Source: an uncultured Bariatricus sp.
Lineage (GTDB): Bacteria > Bacillota > Clostridia > Lachnospirales > Lachnospiraceae
Assembly: GCA_934320645.1 (NCBI GenBank)
Contig: CAKRFP010000006.1
Location: 1 to 64,000, forward strand
Length of the DNA: 64,000 nt
Direction of reading: 5' to 3'
Shown: positions 26,879 through 35,800 of the stretch, one piece after another
How positions within the stretch are numbered: the stretch's first letter is position 1
Layout of the letters: each line of letters starts with the position of its first letter
Position numbers and translations under genes: made by a program
The notes under the pieces: model-generated
Told to the model about the DNA's origin: nothing
The model's input: the letters and a program-made list of their open reading frames with translations, nothing else
Database searches by the model: none

Positions 26879-27658
26879 ATGAATACTTACCGAATCACAG
26901 TTTCCTACGATGGAACAGCCTATCGCGGATGGCAGAGACAGGAGAATACGGAGCAGACGGTACAGGGAATCCTGGAAGGGTGGATTTCTGAGATTGTCGG
27001 GAAAAAGACGGTGATTAGTGGTTCCGGAAGAACGGACAGTGGTGTGCATGCGTTGGGACAGGAGTGCAGTCTGTATCTGGAAAATGCAATCGATGAAGCC
27101 ATGTTTTTACAGCAGTTAAATTCGCTTCTCCCAGAAGATATCCGGGTGCTGCGTGTCGCAAAAGAAAAACGGGATTTCCATGCAAGAAAGAGTGCGGTCG
27201 GGAAATGCTATGAGTACCGGATTGATCTGCGTGACAAGATGGAAGTGTTTCATCGGAAATACCGGTTTCATTTTCCAAATCCGGTCAATATTAGAGCAAT
27301 GGAAAAGGCAGCAAAGTATCTGACAGGAACTCACGATTTTTCAAGTTTTACTGATCTGAAAGAGGATAAGGATACGGTGCGGACGCTCTTTGCGGTCGGG
27401 ATCGTGTACGAAGAAGATGCGTTGAAATTGTCGTGGATCGGAGATGGGTTTTTGTATCATATGGTTCGTGTCCTTACAGGGACACTTCTGGATGTGGGAA
27501 CCGGGAAGATAAAACCGGAAGAGATACCGGAGATCCTGAAGGCAAAGGACAGGAAAAAGTCCGGCTTTCCGGCACCGGCGAAAGGGCTGTTTCTGAGCCG
27601 GGTGTTCTATACGGAGGAAGAACTTGACGAAGCTGTGCGGGAGATTCGCGAAAGGTAG
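26879..27658 (+). CDS. truA: tRNA pseudouridine(38-40) synthase
   Basis: The 259-residue protein carries the TruA motif with the catalytic Asp in SGSGRTDSGVHALGQ (Asp at about residue 52), the YEYRID stretch and the conserved GTHDFSSFTD segment. It converts U38-U40 of the anticodon arm to pseudouridine in many tRNAs. AAAAGG abuts the ATG, with unusually short spacing, so translation may be weak or helped by upstream sequence. The gene lies 54 bp after coaX. Confidence 0.9.
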   Translation: MNTYRITVSYDGTAYRGWQRQENTEQTVQGILEGWISEIVGKKTVISGSGRTDSGVHALGQECSLYLENAIDEAMFLQQLNSLLPEDIRVLRVAKEKRDFHARKSAVGKCYEYRIDLRDKMEVFHRKYRFHFPNPVNIRAMEKAAKYLTGTHDFSSFTDLKEDKDTVRTLFAVGIVYEEDALKLSWIGDGFLYHMVRVLTGTLLDVGTGKIKPEEIPEILKAKDRKKSGFPAPAKGLFLSRVFYTEEELDEAVREIRER

Positions 27659-27659
27659 G

Positions 27660-27700
27660 AATTAAAGGCACTGCGTGCCGGAGATGTGCACTCGCATAAA
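27660..27700 (+). repeat. Dispersed repeat B, short copy
   Basis: The sequence AAAGGCACTGCGTGCCGGAG followed by ATGTGCACTCGC recurs, with changes, at 42281-42340 and 53746-53800. It contains small inverted parts (GGCAC/GTGCC). This copy lacks the GGAACTTCCTG part. It lies just after truA. Confidence 0.5.
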
Positions 27701-27764
27701 TTGTACAATAGAAAATGAGAATCAGAGATATTTATGAGTAGAGAAGAAATGGAGGAAAGAGAAG

Positions 27765-28517
27765 ATGAAATTTATTTCATGGAATGTGAATGGAATCCGG
27801 GCGTGTGTGCAGAAAGGATTTCTGGATTTTTTTAAAGAGGCAGATGCGGATATTTTCTGTCTGCAGGAGACCAAGATGCAGGAGGGACAGCTTGTACTTG
27901 ATCTTCCGGGATATTATCAGTACTGGAATTCGGCTGTCAGAAAAGGATATTCCGGGACAGCGATTTTTACAAAAAAAGAACCGTTATCGGTTGTTTACGG
28001 GCTTGGAATCGAAGAACATGATCAGGAAGGCCGTGTGATCACACTGGAATTTGAGGACTTTTATTTTATTACCGTGTATACTCCGAATTCCCAGAGTGAA
28101 CTGGCAAGACTGGATTACCGTATGACATGGGAGGATGCATTTTTAGGTTACTTAAAGAAGCTGGAAGAGACAAAACCGGTCATCTTCTGTGGGGATCTGA
28201 ATGTGGCACACAAAGAGATTGATCTGAAGAATCCGAAGACAAACCGGAAGAATGCTGGTTTTACAGACGAAGAACGCGCGAAATTCTCTGCGCTTCTGGA
28301 TGCCGGATTTATTGACACCTACCGTTATTTCTATCCGGATACCGAGGGAATTTATTCCTGGTGGTCCTACCGGTTTAAGGCGCGCGAAAAGAATGCAGGG
28401 TGGCGGATTGATTACTTCTGTACCTCGAAGGCGCTGGAAGACAGGCTGGAAGGTGCGAAGATCTTGACGGATGTGTTCGGATCCGATCACTGTCCGGTTG
28501 AGCTGGATTTGAGGTAG
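27765..28517 (+). CDS. xth: Exodeoxyribonuclease III (AP endonuclease)
   Basis: The 250-residue enzyme shows the standard ExoIII/APE1 motifs: ISWNVNGIRA at the N terminus, LQETKMQ (metal-binding Glu, about residue 36), YTPNSQ, GDLNVAH (about 147) and GSDHCPVELDL at the C terminus. It cuts the DNA backbone at abasic sites in base excision repair and has 3'-5' exonuclease activity. It starts after AGGAAAGAG. The palindromic element at 28539-28615 begins 22 bp beyond its stop. Confidence 0.92.
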   Translation: MKFISWNVNGIRACVQKGFLDFFKEADADIFCLQETKMQEGQLVLDLPGYYQYWNSAVRKGYSGTAIFTKKEPLSVVYGLGIEEHDQEGRVITLEFEDFYFITVYTPNSQSELARLDYRMTWEDAFLGYLKKLEETKPVIFCGDLNVAHKEIDLKNPKTNRKNAGFTDEERAKFSALLDAGFIDTYRYFYPDTEGIYSWWSYRFKAREKNAGWRIDYFCTSKALEDRLEGAKILTDVFGSDHCPVELDLR

Positions 28518-28538
28518 AAGGATCTATAGACTGTGACA

Positions 28539-28615
28539 CCAAATTGTAAAAAATAAACTGGTCAGATTCCATTGCACAAAAAGTGAATCTGACCAGTTTA
28601 TTTTTTACAATTTGG
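28539..28615 (-). repeat. Palindrome-flanked element, core-less copy 3
   Basis: Perfect 31-bp arms at 28539-28569 and 28585-28615 enclose a loop of 15 bases. Read on the minus strand, the loop and its edge contain TTTTTGTGCAATGG, the left boundary motif of the conserved core in copies 1 and 2; the rest of the core is missing. The arms are unrelated to those of the other copies. The hairpin could stop transcription from xth, but it has no proper T tail. Confidence 0.65.
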
Positions 28616-28762
28616 CGTTCAAGGCTATTGGAATGATGAGTTGGTGGACAGCTGAAGGGTGGTGGTGTTTTTTGAGTTAGGGGATTTTGGGGAATATATA
28701 AAATTCTGGCTGCATATAAATATACATGGGTATTTAGTGCTTTTTTATGAGGAGGGGCTTGT

Positions 28763-29656
28763 ATGGGACGGCAGACGGAATTTTTGGATGGAATCAGTTG
28801 GACAAGGCTGGAAGAGGATGAGTTAGATGAAAAGGGAAAGCGAAGAGGGAGAACGAACCGGAGATGGAGGGGACGGAAGAAGAGAGAAAATAGAGTAAGA
28901 CGGGTACAGCAAGGGAGTCACTGGGCGGTGATCTGGCGGTATTTGCTGCTGGTAGTATTTGGTGGAGTACTTGTCTGGGTGTGTAGCAGTGCAGGAATAT
29001 CGGTTTATGCAGATGGTGGAGAGATGCCGGAGGGGGCTGAGCTGATCCGATTTGATTTTCATAAGTCAGTGAATCAGGAAGTTGGGATTCCGGCTGGGAT
29101 ACCGGGGTTTTTTACTTATTTTTATGAGGGAAAGGAATATCATTATGGTTTCCGGTTCGACAGGAACGGGACAGGCCCGGAGACGGATCGGTTTGGAACA
29201 GCATACGTCTGGGCACCATATACGGTGATCTATTATGATGCGGCAGGCGGTGAGATTGAGAATTATGGAACGGCGACGGCAGGCGGAAAGAGGCTTTTTG
29301 CGACGAGAGGGAATGGAGAGGAGTTAAATGCAAAGCAGAACAGGGGAAAAAGCAGGCGGAAATTTGCCGCAGACTATACCGTGTATGGACAGGATCTTCT
29401 GCTGAGCGAAGGCTGTATGCCGACTGCCAGGAGAGAGGGATATGAGTTTAAGGGATGGTATGCATGGGTCGATGCAGAGATCGTACAGGAAGAAGCTGCG
29501 GCAGAGCTTGCAAAGCGGGAGCAGTATGGAACGCTGGAAGAGAGACTGAATGAGAAGTATACAGAGCAGACAAAACTGTTGGAAAACCGGGAATCGGAGC
29601 GGTATCCGGCGGCAAAGATTACACTTTATGCAAAGTGGGACAAGATCTGGGAATAA
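28763..29656 (+). CDS. Membrane-anchored InlB B-repeat-like surface protein
   Basis: The 297-residue protein begins with a long Arg-rich cytoplasmic stretch (about 1-50), has one membrane segment (about 55-78), then an exported part. The outer part has YTVIYYDAAGGEIENYG and later FKGWYAW and ITLYAKWDK, the pattern of the Listeria-Bacteroides (InlB B) repeat, here stretched or split by an insert of about 60 residues. There is no sorting signal. A surface role is inferred; the ligand is unknown. AGGAGGGG precedes the ATG. Confidence 0.6.
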   Translation: MGRQTEFLDGISWTRLEEDELDEKGKRRGRTNRRWRGRKKRENRVRRVQQGSHWAVIWRYLLLVVFGGVLVWVCSSAGISVYADGGEMPEGAELIRFDFHKSVNQEVGIPAGIPGFFTYFYEGKEYHYGFRFDRNGTGPETDRFGTAYVWAPYTVIYYDAAGGEIENYGTATAGGKRLFATRGNGEELNAKQNRGKSRRKFAADYTVYGQDLLLSEGCMPTARREGYEFKGWYAWVDAEIVQEEAAAELAKREQYGTLEERLNEKYTEQTKLLENRESERYPAAKITLYAKWDKIWE

Positions 29657-29747
29657 ACAGTTTGTACATCCGGCGAAGCGGAAAATGGAGCGGATGTACA
29701 GACTGTTGAAATCCGGACAAAGTAAAATGTAAAAACAGGACAGGGGG

Positions 29748-30482
29748 TTAAATATATCCCCCGTCCATTCCAAGAATCTGTCCGGTCAGATAAGCTGGCG
29801 CATTTGCGAGCTGCCATGCGAGAGTGGCAACTTCTTCCGGTGTACCGAAGCGCCCGGCAGGGATTTCCTCTGCAAGAGCAGCCTTTTCCTCGCCATCCAG
29901 AAGGTCGTTCATTGCGGTATCGATGACACCGCAGGCAATCGCATTGACCTGGATATTGCTTGGGGCAAGTTCTTTTGCAAGTGCGCGGGTAAGACCGTTG
30001 AGACCGGATTTAGCGGCAGAGTAGGCGACTTCGCAGGAGGCGCCGACTGTTCCCCACATGGAAGAAATATTGATGATTCGTCCAGCTTTCTGGTGGATCA
30101 TGTAAGGCAGTGCTGCGCGGCAACAGTAAAATGCTGAGGACAGATTGGTGGAAATCATGCGGTTCCATTCTTCATCGGTCATGTCAGTCAGAAGTCCTAT
30201 CCATGCGATTCCGGCATTGTTGATCAGTGCGTCAAGACCGGAGCCGGATTCCTCAATCTGCGCAAAGATCTGCCGGACCTCGGATGGATTCCCCACATCA
30301 CCTGGAAGAATTTCACAGGAACCGGAGGTTTCGTTTTTGATAAAATCAGCAGTATCCTGCAAGTCATCGATGGATTTGCGGCAGTTTAAAAATACATGCC
30401 AGCCTTCGCTGGCAAAGCGGATGGCGCAGGCTTTCCCAATTCCGCGGGAAGCGCCGGTGACAAGAATCTGTTTCCTTTTCAT
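29748..30482 (-). CDS. Short-chain dehydrogenase/reductase (FabG-like)
   Basis: The 244-residue protein is a classical SDR: NAD(P)-binding GASRGIGKAC (residues 10-19), NNAGIAW (about 87), the Ser in INISSMWGTVG, and the catalytic YSAAK (about 150). The Arg/Asn around the first beta-alpha unit (NCRKS) suggests NADP preference. Relatives include 3-oxoacyl-ACP reductases and the EF-P 5-aminopentanone reductase YmfI of Firmicutes; isolated position away from fatty-acid genes leaves the choice open. It is transcribed divergently from the HD hydrolase gene. Confidence 0.8.
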   Translation of the reverse strand: MKRKQILVTGASRGIGKACAIRFASEGWHVFLNCRKSIDDLQDTADFIKNETSGSCEILPGDVGNPSEVRQIFAQIEESGSGLDALINNAGIAWIGLLTDMTDEEWNRMISTNLSSAFYCCRAALPYMIHQKAGRIINISSMWGTVGASCEVAYSAAKSGLNGLTRALAKELAPSNIQVNAIACGVIDTAMNDLLDGEEKAALAEEIPAGRFGTPEEVATLAWQLANAPAYLTGQILGMDGGYI

Positions 30483-30569
30483 TTATAAAAACTCCTTTTT
30501 GATATTTATAAGAATTCCTTTACAGTTGTTTTTTTCTACATAATCAGACAATATTATACACTGATTTTC

Positions 30570-30598
30570 TTGTGATTTAAAGACACTGGTGTTATGAT
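30570..30598 (+). promoter_or_regulatory. Promoter of the HD hydrolase gene
   Basis: TTGTGA (30570-30575), a 17-bp spacer and TATGAT (30593-30598), about 45 bp upstream of the start codon. Confidence 0.55.
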
Positions 30599-30642
30599 AA
30601 GTATTGAAAAATGTCATACAGATGCGAGCGAGGAGGACAAAC

Positions 30643-31179
30643 ATGGTACAGGAAGCCATTGATTTTGCCACCAAAGTACATGAGGGACAGTTTCGAAAGG
30701 GGACGAAACGACCATATATTGTACATCCGATGGAAGTAGGAGAAATAGTGTCCACGATGACACCGGACGAAGAGATTATCAGCGCAGCGATCCTGCACGA
30801 TACGATCGAGGACTGTGAAGGTGTGGATGCAAAAGTGCTGGAAGAGAAATTTTCAGCAAGGGTTGCAGCGATTGTAGCACAGGAAAGCGAGGATAAGTCC
30901 AAGACCTGGATGGAGCGGAAAAGTGCAACGATAGAACGGTTAAAGACAGCGCCGATGGAAGTAAAGATGATCGGATTGGCAGATAAACTGTCGAATATGC
31001 GGGATATTAACAGAGATTATCCAGTGTGCGGAGAAGAACTTTGGAACAGATTCCGCATGAAAGATAAGGCGACGATCGGATGGTATTATAAAGGTGTCAG
31101 GGAAGCACTGCGGGAAGCACTTTCTGAGACGGAGGCATTTGCAGAATACTGTAGTCTGATTGACAAGAATTTTGGATAA
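30643..31179 (+). CDS. HD-domain hydrolase, small alarmone hydrolase-like
   Basis: The 178-residue protein is a single HD domain of the RelA/SpoT hydrolase type: His13, His28 in YIVHPMEV, His52-Asp53 in AAILHDTIEDC, and a later DKLSNMRDI segment. Stand-alone proteins of this kind (Mesh1/SAH) remove the pyrophosphate from (p)ppGpp, or act on NADPH in animals. A RelQ-like synthetase lies 1.1 kb downstream on the other strand, which supports an alarmone role. The ATG at 30643 has GAGGAGG upstream; the frame runs back to 30604. The asparaginase gene follows after 26 bp. Confidence 0.8.
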   Translation: MVQEAIDFATKVHEGQFRKGTKRPYIVHPMEVGEIVSTMTPDEEIISAAILHDTIEDCEGVDAKVLEEKFSARVAAIVAQESEDKSKTWMERKSATIERLKTAPMEVKMIGLADKLSNMRDINRDYPVCGEELWNRFRMKDKATIGWYYKGVREALREALSETEAFAEYCSLIDKNFG

Positions 31180-31205
31180 CTGATATAAAGAGAGGATAAG
31201 TAGAG

Positions 31206-32216
31206 ATGAAGAAGATTTTGATGTTGGGAACAGGTGGGACCATTGCATCCCGTCAGACGGAGGATGGACTCGCGCCGGGACTGACACCGGAGGATATTTT
31301 ATCTTATATTCCGGCTGTTAAAAATGTATGTGAGGTTCAGACAAAGCAGGTCTGCAATCTGGACAGCACAAATGTAACACCGGAACACTGGAAGCTGATG
31401 GTAAAGGCGGTAGAAGAGAATTATGCATATTATGACGGATTTGTGATCTGTCACGGTACAGATACGCTTGCATATACGGCAGCGGCACTGTCTTATATGA
31501 TCCAGAACTCAGCAAAACCGATCGTTGTGACCGGAGCACAGAAGCCTATCAACATGGATGTGACAGATGCCAAGACGAATCTACTGGACAGCTTTATCTA
31601 TGCGGCAGACGATGATTCTCAGGGAGTTAACATCGTATTTGACGGAAAGGTGATCGTTGGAACACGTGCCAAAAAAGAGCGCGCAAAGAGTTATAATGCA
31701 TTTTCAAGCATTAACTTTCCGTATCTTGCAGTGATTCAGGATGGGATTCTGGTCCGCTATATTCCGGAGATTCCGTGCCGCCATGCAGTGAAGTTCTATT
31801 ATGATATGAAGGACAGTGTTTACGTGTTAAAGTTGATTCCGGGTATGAAGCCGGATATTCTGTCCTATCTGTTTGAACACTATGACTGTCTGGTGATCGA
31901 GAGTTTTGGTGTGGGAGGCATTCCGCAGAGCCTTGTAGAAGAATTCTACAAAGAGATGGAAAAGTGGACAGACAAAGGCAAGTTCGTTGTGATGACGACA
32001 CAGGTCGCCAACGAAGGAAGCAATATGACGGTCTATGAAGTTGGAAAAAAAGTAAAGCAGGATTTCAATCTGATCGAGGCTTACGACATGACACTGGAAG
32101 CCGTGATCACAAAGCTGATGTGGCTGATGGGAAGCAAAAAGCTGGATCAGAAAGAGATGCAGCAGGCGTTCTATACACAGATCAATCACGATATTCTGTT
32201 TAAAAAACGAGGATAA
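31206..32216 (+). CDS. ansA: Type I L-asparaginase
   Basis: The 336-residue enzyme has both active-site motifs of type I asparaginases: GTGGTIASR (catalytic Thr, residues 8-16) and HGTDTLAYTAAAL (about 86-98), plus KPIVVTGAQKP. It hydrolyses asparagine to aspartate and ammonia. No signal peptide is present, so it is cytoplasmic. It sits 26 bp after the HD hydrolase and probably shares its transcript; a strong terminator follows. AGAGGATAAG precedes the ATG. Confidence 0.92.
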   Translation: MKKILMLGTGGTIASRQTEDGLAPGLTPEDILSYIPAVKNVCEVQTKQVCNLDSTNVTPEHWKLMVKAVEENYAYYDGFVICHGTDTLAYTAAALSYMIQNSAKPIVVTGAQKPINMDVTDAKTNLLDSFIYAADDDSQGVNIVFDGKVIVGTRAKKERAKSYNAFSSINFPYLAVIQDGILVRYIPEIPCRHAVKFYYDMKDSVYVLKLIPGMKPDILSYLFEHYDCLVIESFGVGGIPQSLVEEFYKEMEKWTDKGKFVVMTTQVANEGSNMTVYEVGKKVKQDFNLIEAYDMTLEAVITKLMWLMGSKKLDQKEMQQAFYTQINHDILFKKRG

Positions 32217-32221
32217 ATAAA

Positions 32222-32266
32222 ACGAGGAAGAATCCCGCAGATAAGCGGAAGATCTTCCTCGCTTTT
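32222..32266. terminator. Terminator after ansA (bidirectional)
   Basis: CGAGGAAGA (from 32223) pairs with TCTTCCTCG (to 32261), with an inner CCGC/GCGG stem, followed by C and a run of five T. It separates two convergent genes. Confidence 0.8.
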
Positions 32267-32311
32267 TGTGAATGTGCGGAATACGCACCATATTTTCATA
32301 TCTTTTGCCGG

Positions 32312-33025
32312 TTAGATTTTGGCAAAGTCTCCGATCATATCTTTGATTTCTTCCATGTGGCAGTCGGTCTCACTGACGGTCTGCGCACATTTTAACAGTT
32401 CTGCTTCGATGGCTTCGATATCTTTATCTGCACCGATCGTTTTCTTATAGCGAAGCTGATGGTCTACACTCGCCCAGAAATCCATTCCGATTGTGCGGAT
32501 CTGGATCTCGGCCCGCATCGGTACCTTTCCCTCCGTGAAGAAAACAGGTACTTCCACGATCATGTGGTAGCTCCGGTAACCGTTTGACTTTGGTACTTTT
32601 ATGTAGTCTTTGATCTTGAGAACGGTAATGTCATCCTGTGAAGTGATCAAATTGGCGATTGTGTAAATGTCACTGATAAAGGGGCAGATTACCCGGATAC
32701 CGGCAACATCGTCCAGATTCTTTACGATACTCTCTTCCGTAAATGGCAGATCCCTTCTTCGCAGCTTTTCATAGATACTTGACGGACTTTTTACACGGGA
32801 CTTGATCGATGAGATTGGGTTCCGCTTGTTGACTGCGGAAAATTCATCATCAAGTACCTCGAGCTTTGTCTGGATCTCACGGATCGCACAACGGTACTTC
32901 ATCATCAGGACATTAAAGTTCTTGTTATTGTTAATAAAATCAGCCGGACTAATCGCATTCAACCACTGGGATTCCAGTGCAGTCGGATGGAGAGACGCCG
33001 GAATCAGTTTAAGCTTTGTTTCCAT
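32312..33025 (-). CDS. Small alarmone synthetase, RelQ-like GTP pyrophosphokinase
   Basis: The 237-residue protein is a single RelA/SpoT synthetase domain: SIYEKLRRR (about 83-91), DVAGIRVICPF (about 105-115), KDYIKVPKSNGYRSYHMIV (about 142-160) and AEIQIRTIGMDFWASVDHQLRYK. Such enzymes transfer pyrophosphate from ATP to GTP or GDP. Length and motifs fit SAS of the RelQ/RelP group. A paralogue is at 63230-63919, and an HD-type hydrolase at 30643, so synthesis and removal of alarmones are encoded close together here. Confidence 0.88.
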   Translation of the reverse strand: METKLKLIPASLHPTALESQWLNAISPADFINNNKNFNVLMMKYRCAIREIQTKLEVLDDEFSAVNKRNPISSIKSRVKSPSSIYEKLRRRDLPFTEESIVKNLDDVAGIRVICPFISDIYTIANLITSQDDITVLKIKDYIKVPKSNGYRSYHMIVEVPVFFTEGKVPMRAEIQIRTIGMDFWASVDHQLRYKKTIGADKDIEAIEAELLKCAQTVSETDCHMEEIKDMIGDFAKI

Positions 33026-33128
33026 ATGATCAATCCTCTTTACTCTAATTGCTTAGACCATTATAGCATATCAGATCACAGGTGTATAGCGTACAGAAGA
33101 CAGGATATGTCTAAAAAATAACAATCTT

Positions 33129-33971
33129 CTAAATGCTGTGGAATCCTTTTCCGATGATCTCGCTGGTATTGGAAATCAGAATAAAGGATGAAGGATCATT
33201 TTCCTTGATAAAGTTACGAAGTTTGATTGCCTGCTGGCGGTTCAGAGCTGTGAAAATAATGTATTTCTGTTCACCGGTAAATGCTCCGTGTGCTTCGCAG
33301 ATCGTAGCACCACGTCCGAGTGAATGAACGATATAATCACAGATCGGTTCCGGGTTACTGCAGACAACGTTGAAATATTTGGAAAGGTTCAGACTTTCGA
33401 TAAAGCTGTCTACAAGGAAGGAACGGATGATCAGTCCGAAACAGGAATAAAGTCCTGTTTTTACATCAAAAACAAAGAAACCTGCAACCGTGATGGCAAC
33501 ATCGGAGCAGACAAGTGCACGTCCGATATCAACACTGGTAAACTTCTTCAGGATCATGGCAATAATATCCGTACCACCACTGGAAGAACCGATGTTGAAC
33601 AGGATTGCAGAACCGAGTGCCGGGAGTGCAATCGCAAACATTACCTCAAGCATAGGCTGATTGGTAAATGGTTGGTTCATTGGAAAGATTCGTTCAAATA
33701 AAGAAAGCGCAACAGAAAGCAGGACACTGCAGTAGGCTGTCTTTGCAACGAATTTTTTGCCGAGGATCACTGCGCCAAGAATCAGAAGAGACATGTTGGC
33801 AACGAATGAAAAGTCGGCAGCAGAAATAAGTCCGGTTTTGGCAATCAGTACGGCAAGACCGGTGATTCCGCCAAATGTGAAGTTGTTCGGGAACTTAAAA
33901 AAGTAAGTTCCGACTGCGATGATCAGGGTAGCGCCCGTCATCATGGCAACGTTGTGAATTTTTTCTCTCAT
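33129..33971 (-). CDS. YitT family membrane protein (second copy)
   Basis: The 280-residue protein has five or six membrane segments in the first 200 residues and a C-terminal DUF2179 domain (GRGATICEAHGAFTGEQKYIIF). The start at 33971 (MREKIHNVAMMTG) is chosen because GGGGAATATG lies before it and the preceding 97 residues of the open frame have no membrane protein character. It is only distantly related to the YitT protein at 8448. The function of the family is unknown. Confidence 0.82.
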   Translation of the reverse strand: MREKIHNVAMMTGATLIIAVGTYFFKFPNNFTFGGITGLAVLIAKTGLISAADFSFVANMSLLILGAVILGKKFVAKTAYCSVLLSVALSLFERIFPMNQPFTNQPMLEVMFAIALPALGSAILFNIGSSSGGTDIIAMILKKFTSVDIGRALVCSDVAITVAGFFVFDVKTGLYSCFGLIIRSFLVDSFIESLNLSKYFNVVCSNPEPICDYIVHSLGRGATICEAHGAFTGEQKYIIFTALNRQQAIKLRNFIKENDPSSFILISNTSEIIGKGFHSI

Positions 33972-34278
33972 TTCATATTCCCCAATAGATTCATTAAAAT
34001 TTGAAAAAACGGAAGGAAACATCAAAATTTCCTGTCCGATTTCCGTTGGTATTGTAACGCCGAAAAAGGGGGAAGTCAACCGTTTTACAGCATTTTCGTA
34101 ATGTATACGATGATACGAAAATACGGGCATTTTTGTTGTTGTGTATTCGGAAAAATCTTCCGGCATACGCCTGTGTAAAACTACTTTTATCCGGGAAAAA
34201 TGTCTGGTAAAAGATTCGTTCAATGCATGACGTAATCGGAAAAAGGACATACTAAAAATCAAAAAAGGAGGATGTATA
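33972..34278. other. Gene-free stretch between yitT and enolase
   Basis: About 307 bp separate the divergent yitT-like and enolase genes. The frame of the former runs on through it, but without protein-like composition. It presumably holds both promoters; I do not see convincing -35/-10 pairs or a known riboswitch. Confidence 0.4.
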
Positions 34279-35586
34279 ATGGATCAGTATTTACCAATTA
34301 CCGATATTATTGCGAGAGAAATTCTGGATTCCAGAGGAAATCCAACCGTGGAAGTGGAAGTCCTTGCGGGAAGTCATTTTATAGGAAGGGCAATGGTTCC
34401 GTCCGGCGCATCGACCGGAAAATATGAAGCAATTGAGCTGAGAGATGGGAAGCACCGCTATCAGGGGCTTGGTGTCAGGAAAGCTGTGGAGCATGTGAAT
34501 GACCGGATCATCCGGGAGATTCTTGGAATGAATGTGCTGGAGCAGACGAAGATTGACCGGATGCTTCTGGAACTTGATGGGACCGACAACAAGATCAATC
34601 TTGGGGCGAATGCAATGCTTGGAGTATCTCTTGCAGTGGCGAGGGCGGCGGCAAATGCACTGGAAATTCCCCTGTATCAGTATCTTGGTGGCGTAAATGC
34701 CAGGCAGATGCCGGTTCCGATGATGAATATTCTGAACGGTGGGCGACATGCAGACAACTCCATTGATATACAAGAATTTATGATCATGCCGGTTGGGGCA
34801 GTCTGCTTTGAAGAGGGACTTCAGATGTGCGCGGAGATCTACAAGATGCTCCGGGCGATTCTGGAGAAGTATGATTATCCAACTGCGGTTGGAGATGAGG
34901 GAGGCTTTGCACCAAACCTACCAGACGCAAAGGAGGCACTCAGGATGATCATGCGTGCGATTGAAAAGGCAGGATATAAGCCAAAGGAAGAGATTGTGAT
35001 CGCACTGGACGTGGCGGCGAGTGAGCTGTATGATAAAGAGCGGAAAGAGTATGTATTTCCGGGAGAGGCGAAGATGCACGGGCACAGAGTGGCACGCTCC
35101 ACAGAAGAAATGATTGATTATTATGAGGAGCTTGCCGGAGAATTTCCAATCCTTTCGATAGAAGATCCACTGGATGAAGAGGACTGGGAAGGATGGGAGC
35201 TTCTGACGACGAGAATGGGGCTGGAGATGCAGCTGGTCGGGGATGATCTGTTTGTGACCAATGTGAAGCGGCTGAATGCCGGCATCTTAAAGGAGATCGC
35301 AAATGCAATTTTGATCAAGGTGAATCAGATCGGAACCCTGACGGAAGCGGTTGATGCGATCCAGATGGCGCAGAAGGCGGGTTATCAGGCAATCGTATCC
35401 CACCGGTCAGGAGAGACGGAAGATCCGTTTATTGCAGATCTTGCAGTGGCATTTAACACCGGACAGATCAAAACAGGTGCGCCGTGCAGGTCGGAAAGGA
35501 TCGCAAAATATAATCAGCTTCTTCGGATCGAAGAGAAGCTGGGAAATATTGCGAGGTATGAAAATCCGTTTGTAAGATTTTCGTAG
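34279..35586 (+). CDS. eno: Enolase
   Basis: The 435-residue enzyme is full-length enolase, converting 2-phosphoglycerate to phosphoenolpyruvate. Motifs are ILDSRGNPTVEVEV (residues 15-28), GASTGKYEAIELRDG, LNGGRHADNSIDIQEFMIMP (substrate loop), SIEDPLDEEDWEGW (metal Glu/Asp) and SHRSGETEDPFIADLAV. It stands alone rather than in the usual gap-pgk-tpi-gpm cluster, so it may be the only copy or a second one. AAGGAGG precedes the ATG; a terminator lies at 35675-35720. Confidence 0.93.
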   Translation: MDQYLPITDIIAREILDSRGNPTVEVEVLAGSHFIGRAMVPSGASTGKYEAIELRDGKHRYQGLGVRKAVEHVNDRIIREILGMNVLEQTKIDRMLLELDGTDNKINLGANAMLGVSLAVARAAANALEIPLYQYLGGVNARQMPVPMMNILNGGRHADNSIDIQEFMIMPVGAVCFEEGLQMCAEIYKMLRAILEKYDYPTAVGDEGGFAPNLPDAKEALRMIMRAIEKAGYKPKEEIVIALDVAASELYDKERKEYVFPGEAKMHGHRVARSTEEMIDYYEELAGEFPILSIEDPLDEEDWEGWELLTTRMGLEMQLVGDDLFVTNVKRLNAGILKEIANAILIKVNQIGTLTEAVDAIQMAQKAGYQAIVSHRSGETEDPFIADLAVAFNTGQIKTGAPCRSERIAKYNQLLRIEEKLGNIARYENPFVRFS

Positions 35587-35674
35587 AAGATTTTCAGGGA
35601 CAAAAAAGAACTGGTTGAAACAGGAAGAGAAGGCATGATATAATAAGTGCCAGTGGATAGAATTAGAAAGATAA

Positions 35675-35720
35675 AAAAGAGATCATTTTCCGAAACAGAA
35701 ATTGGGGAAAGATCTCTTTT
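35675..35720 (+). terminator. Terminator after eno
   Basis: AAAAGAGATC (35675-35684) pairs with GATCTCTTTT (35711-35720), with further ATTTTCC/GGGGAAA pairing inside; the T run forms the end of the 3' arm. Confidence 0.65.
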
Positions 35721-35800
35721 ACTATAGAAGAATTACATCTTTATACAAAGAAGAGAAAGCTGTCGGAATCAGGTCAGACAGAAAAAGGAGAATTACGAAA

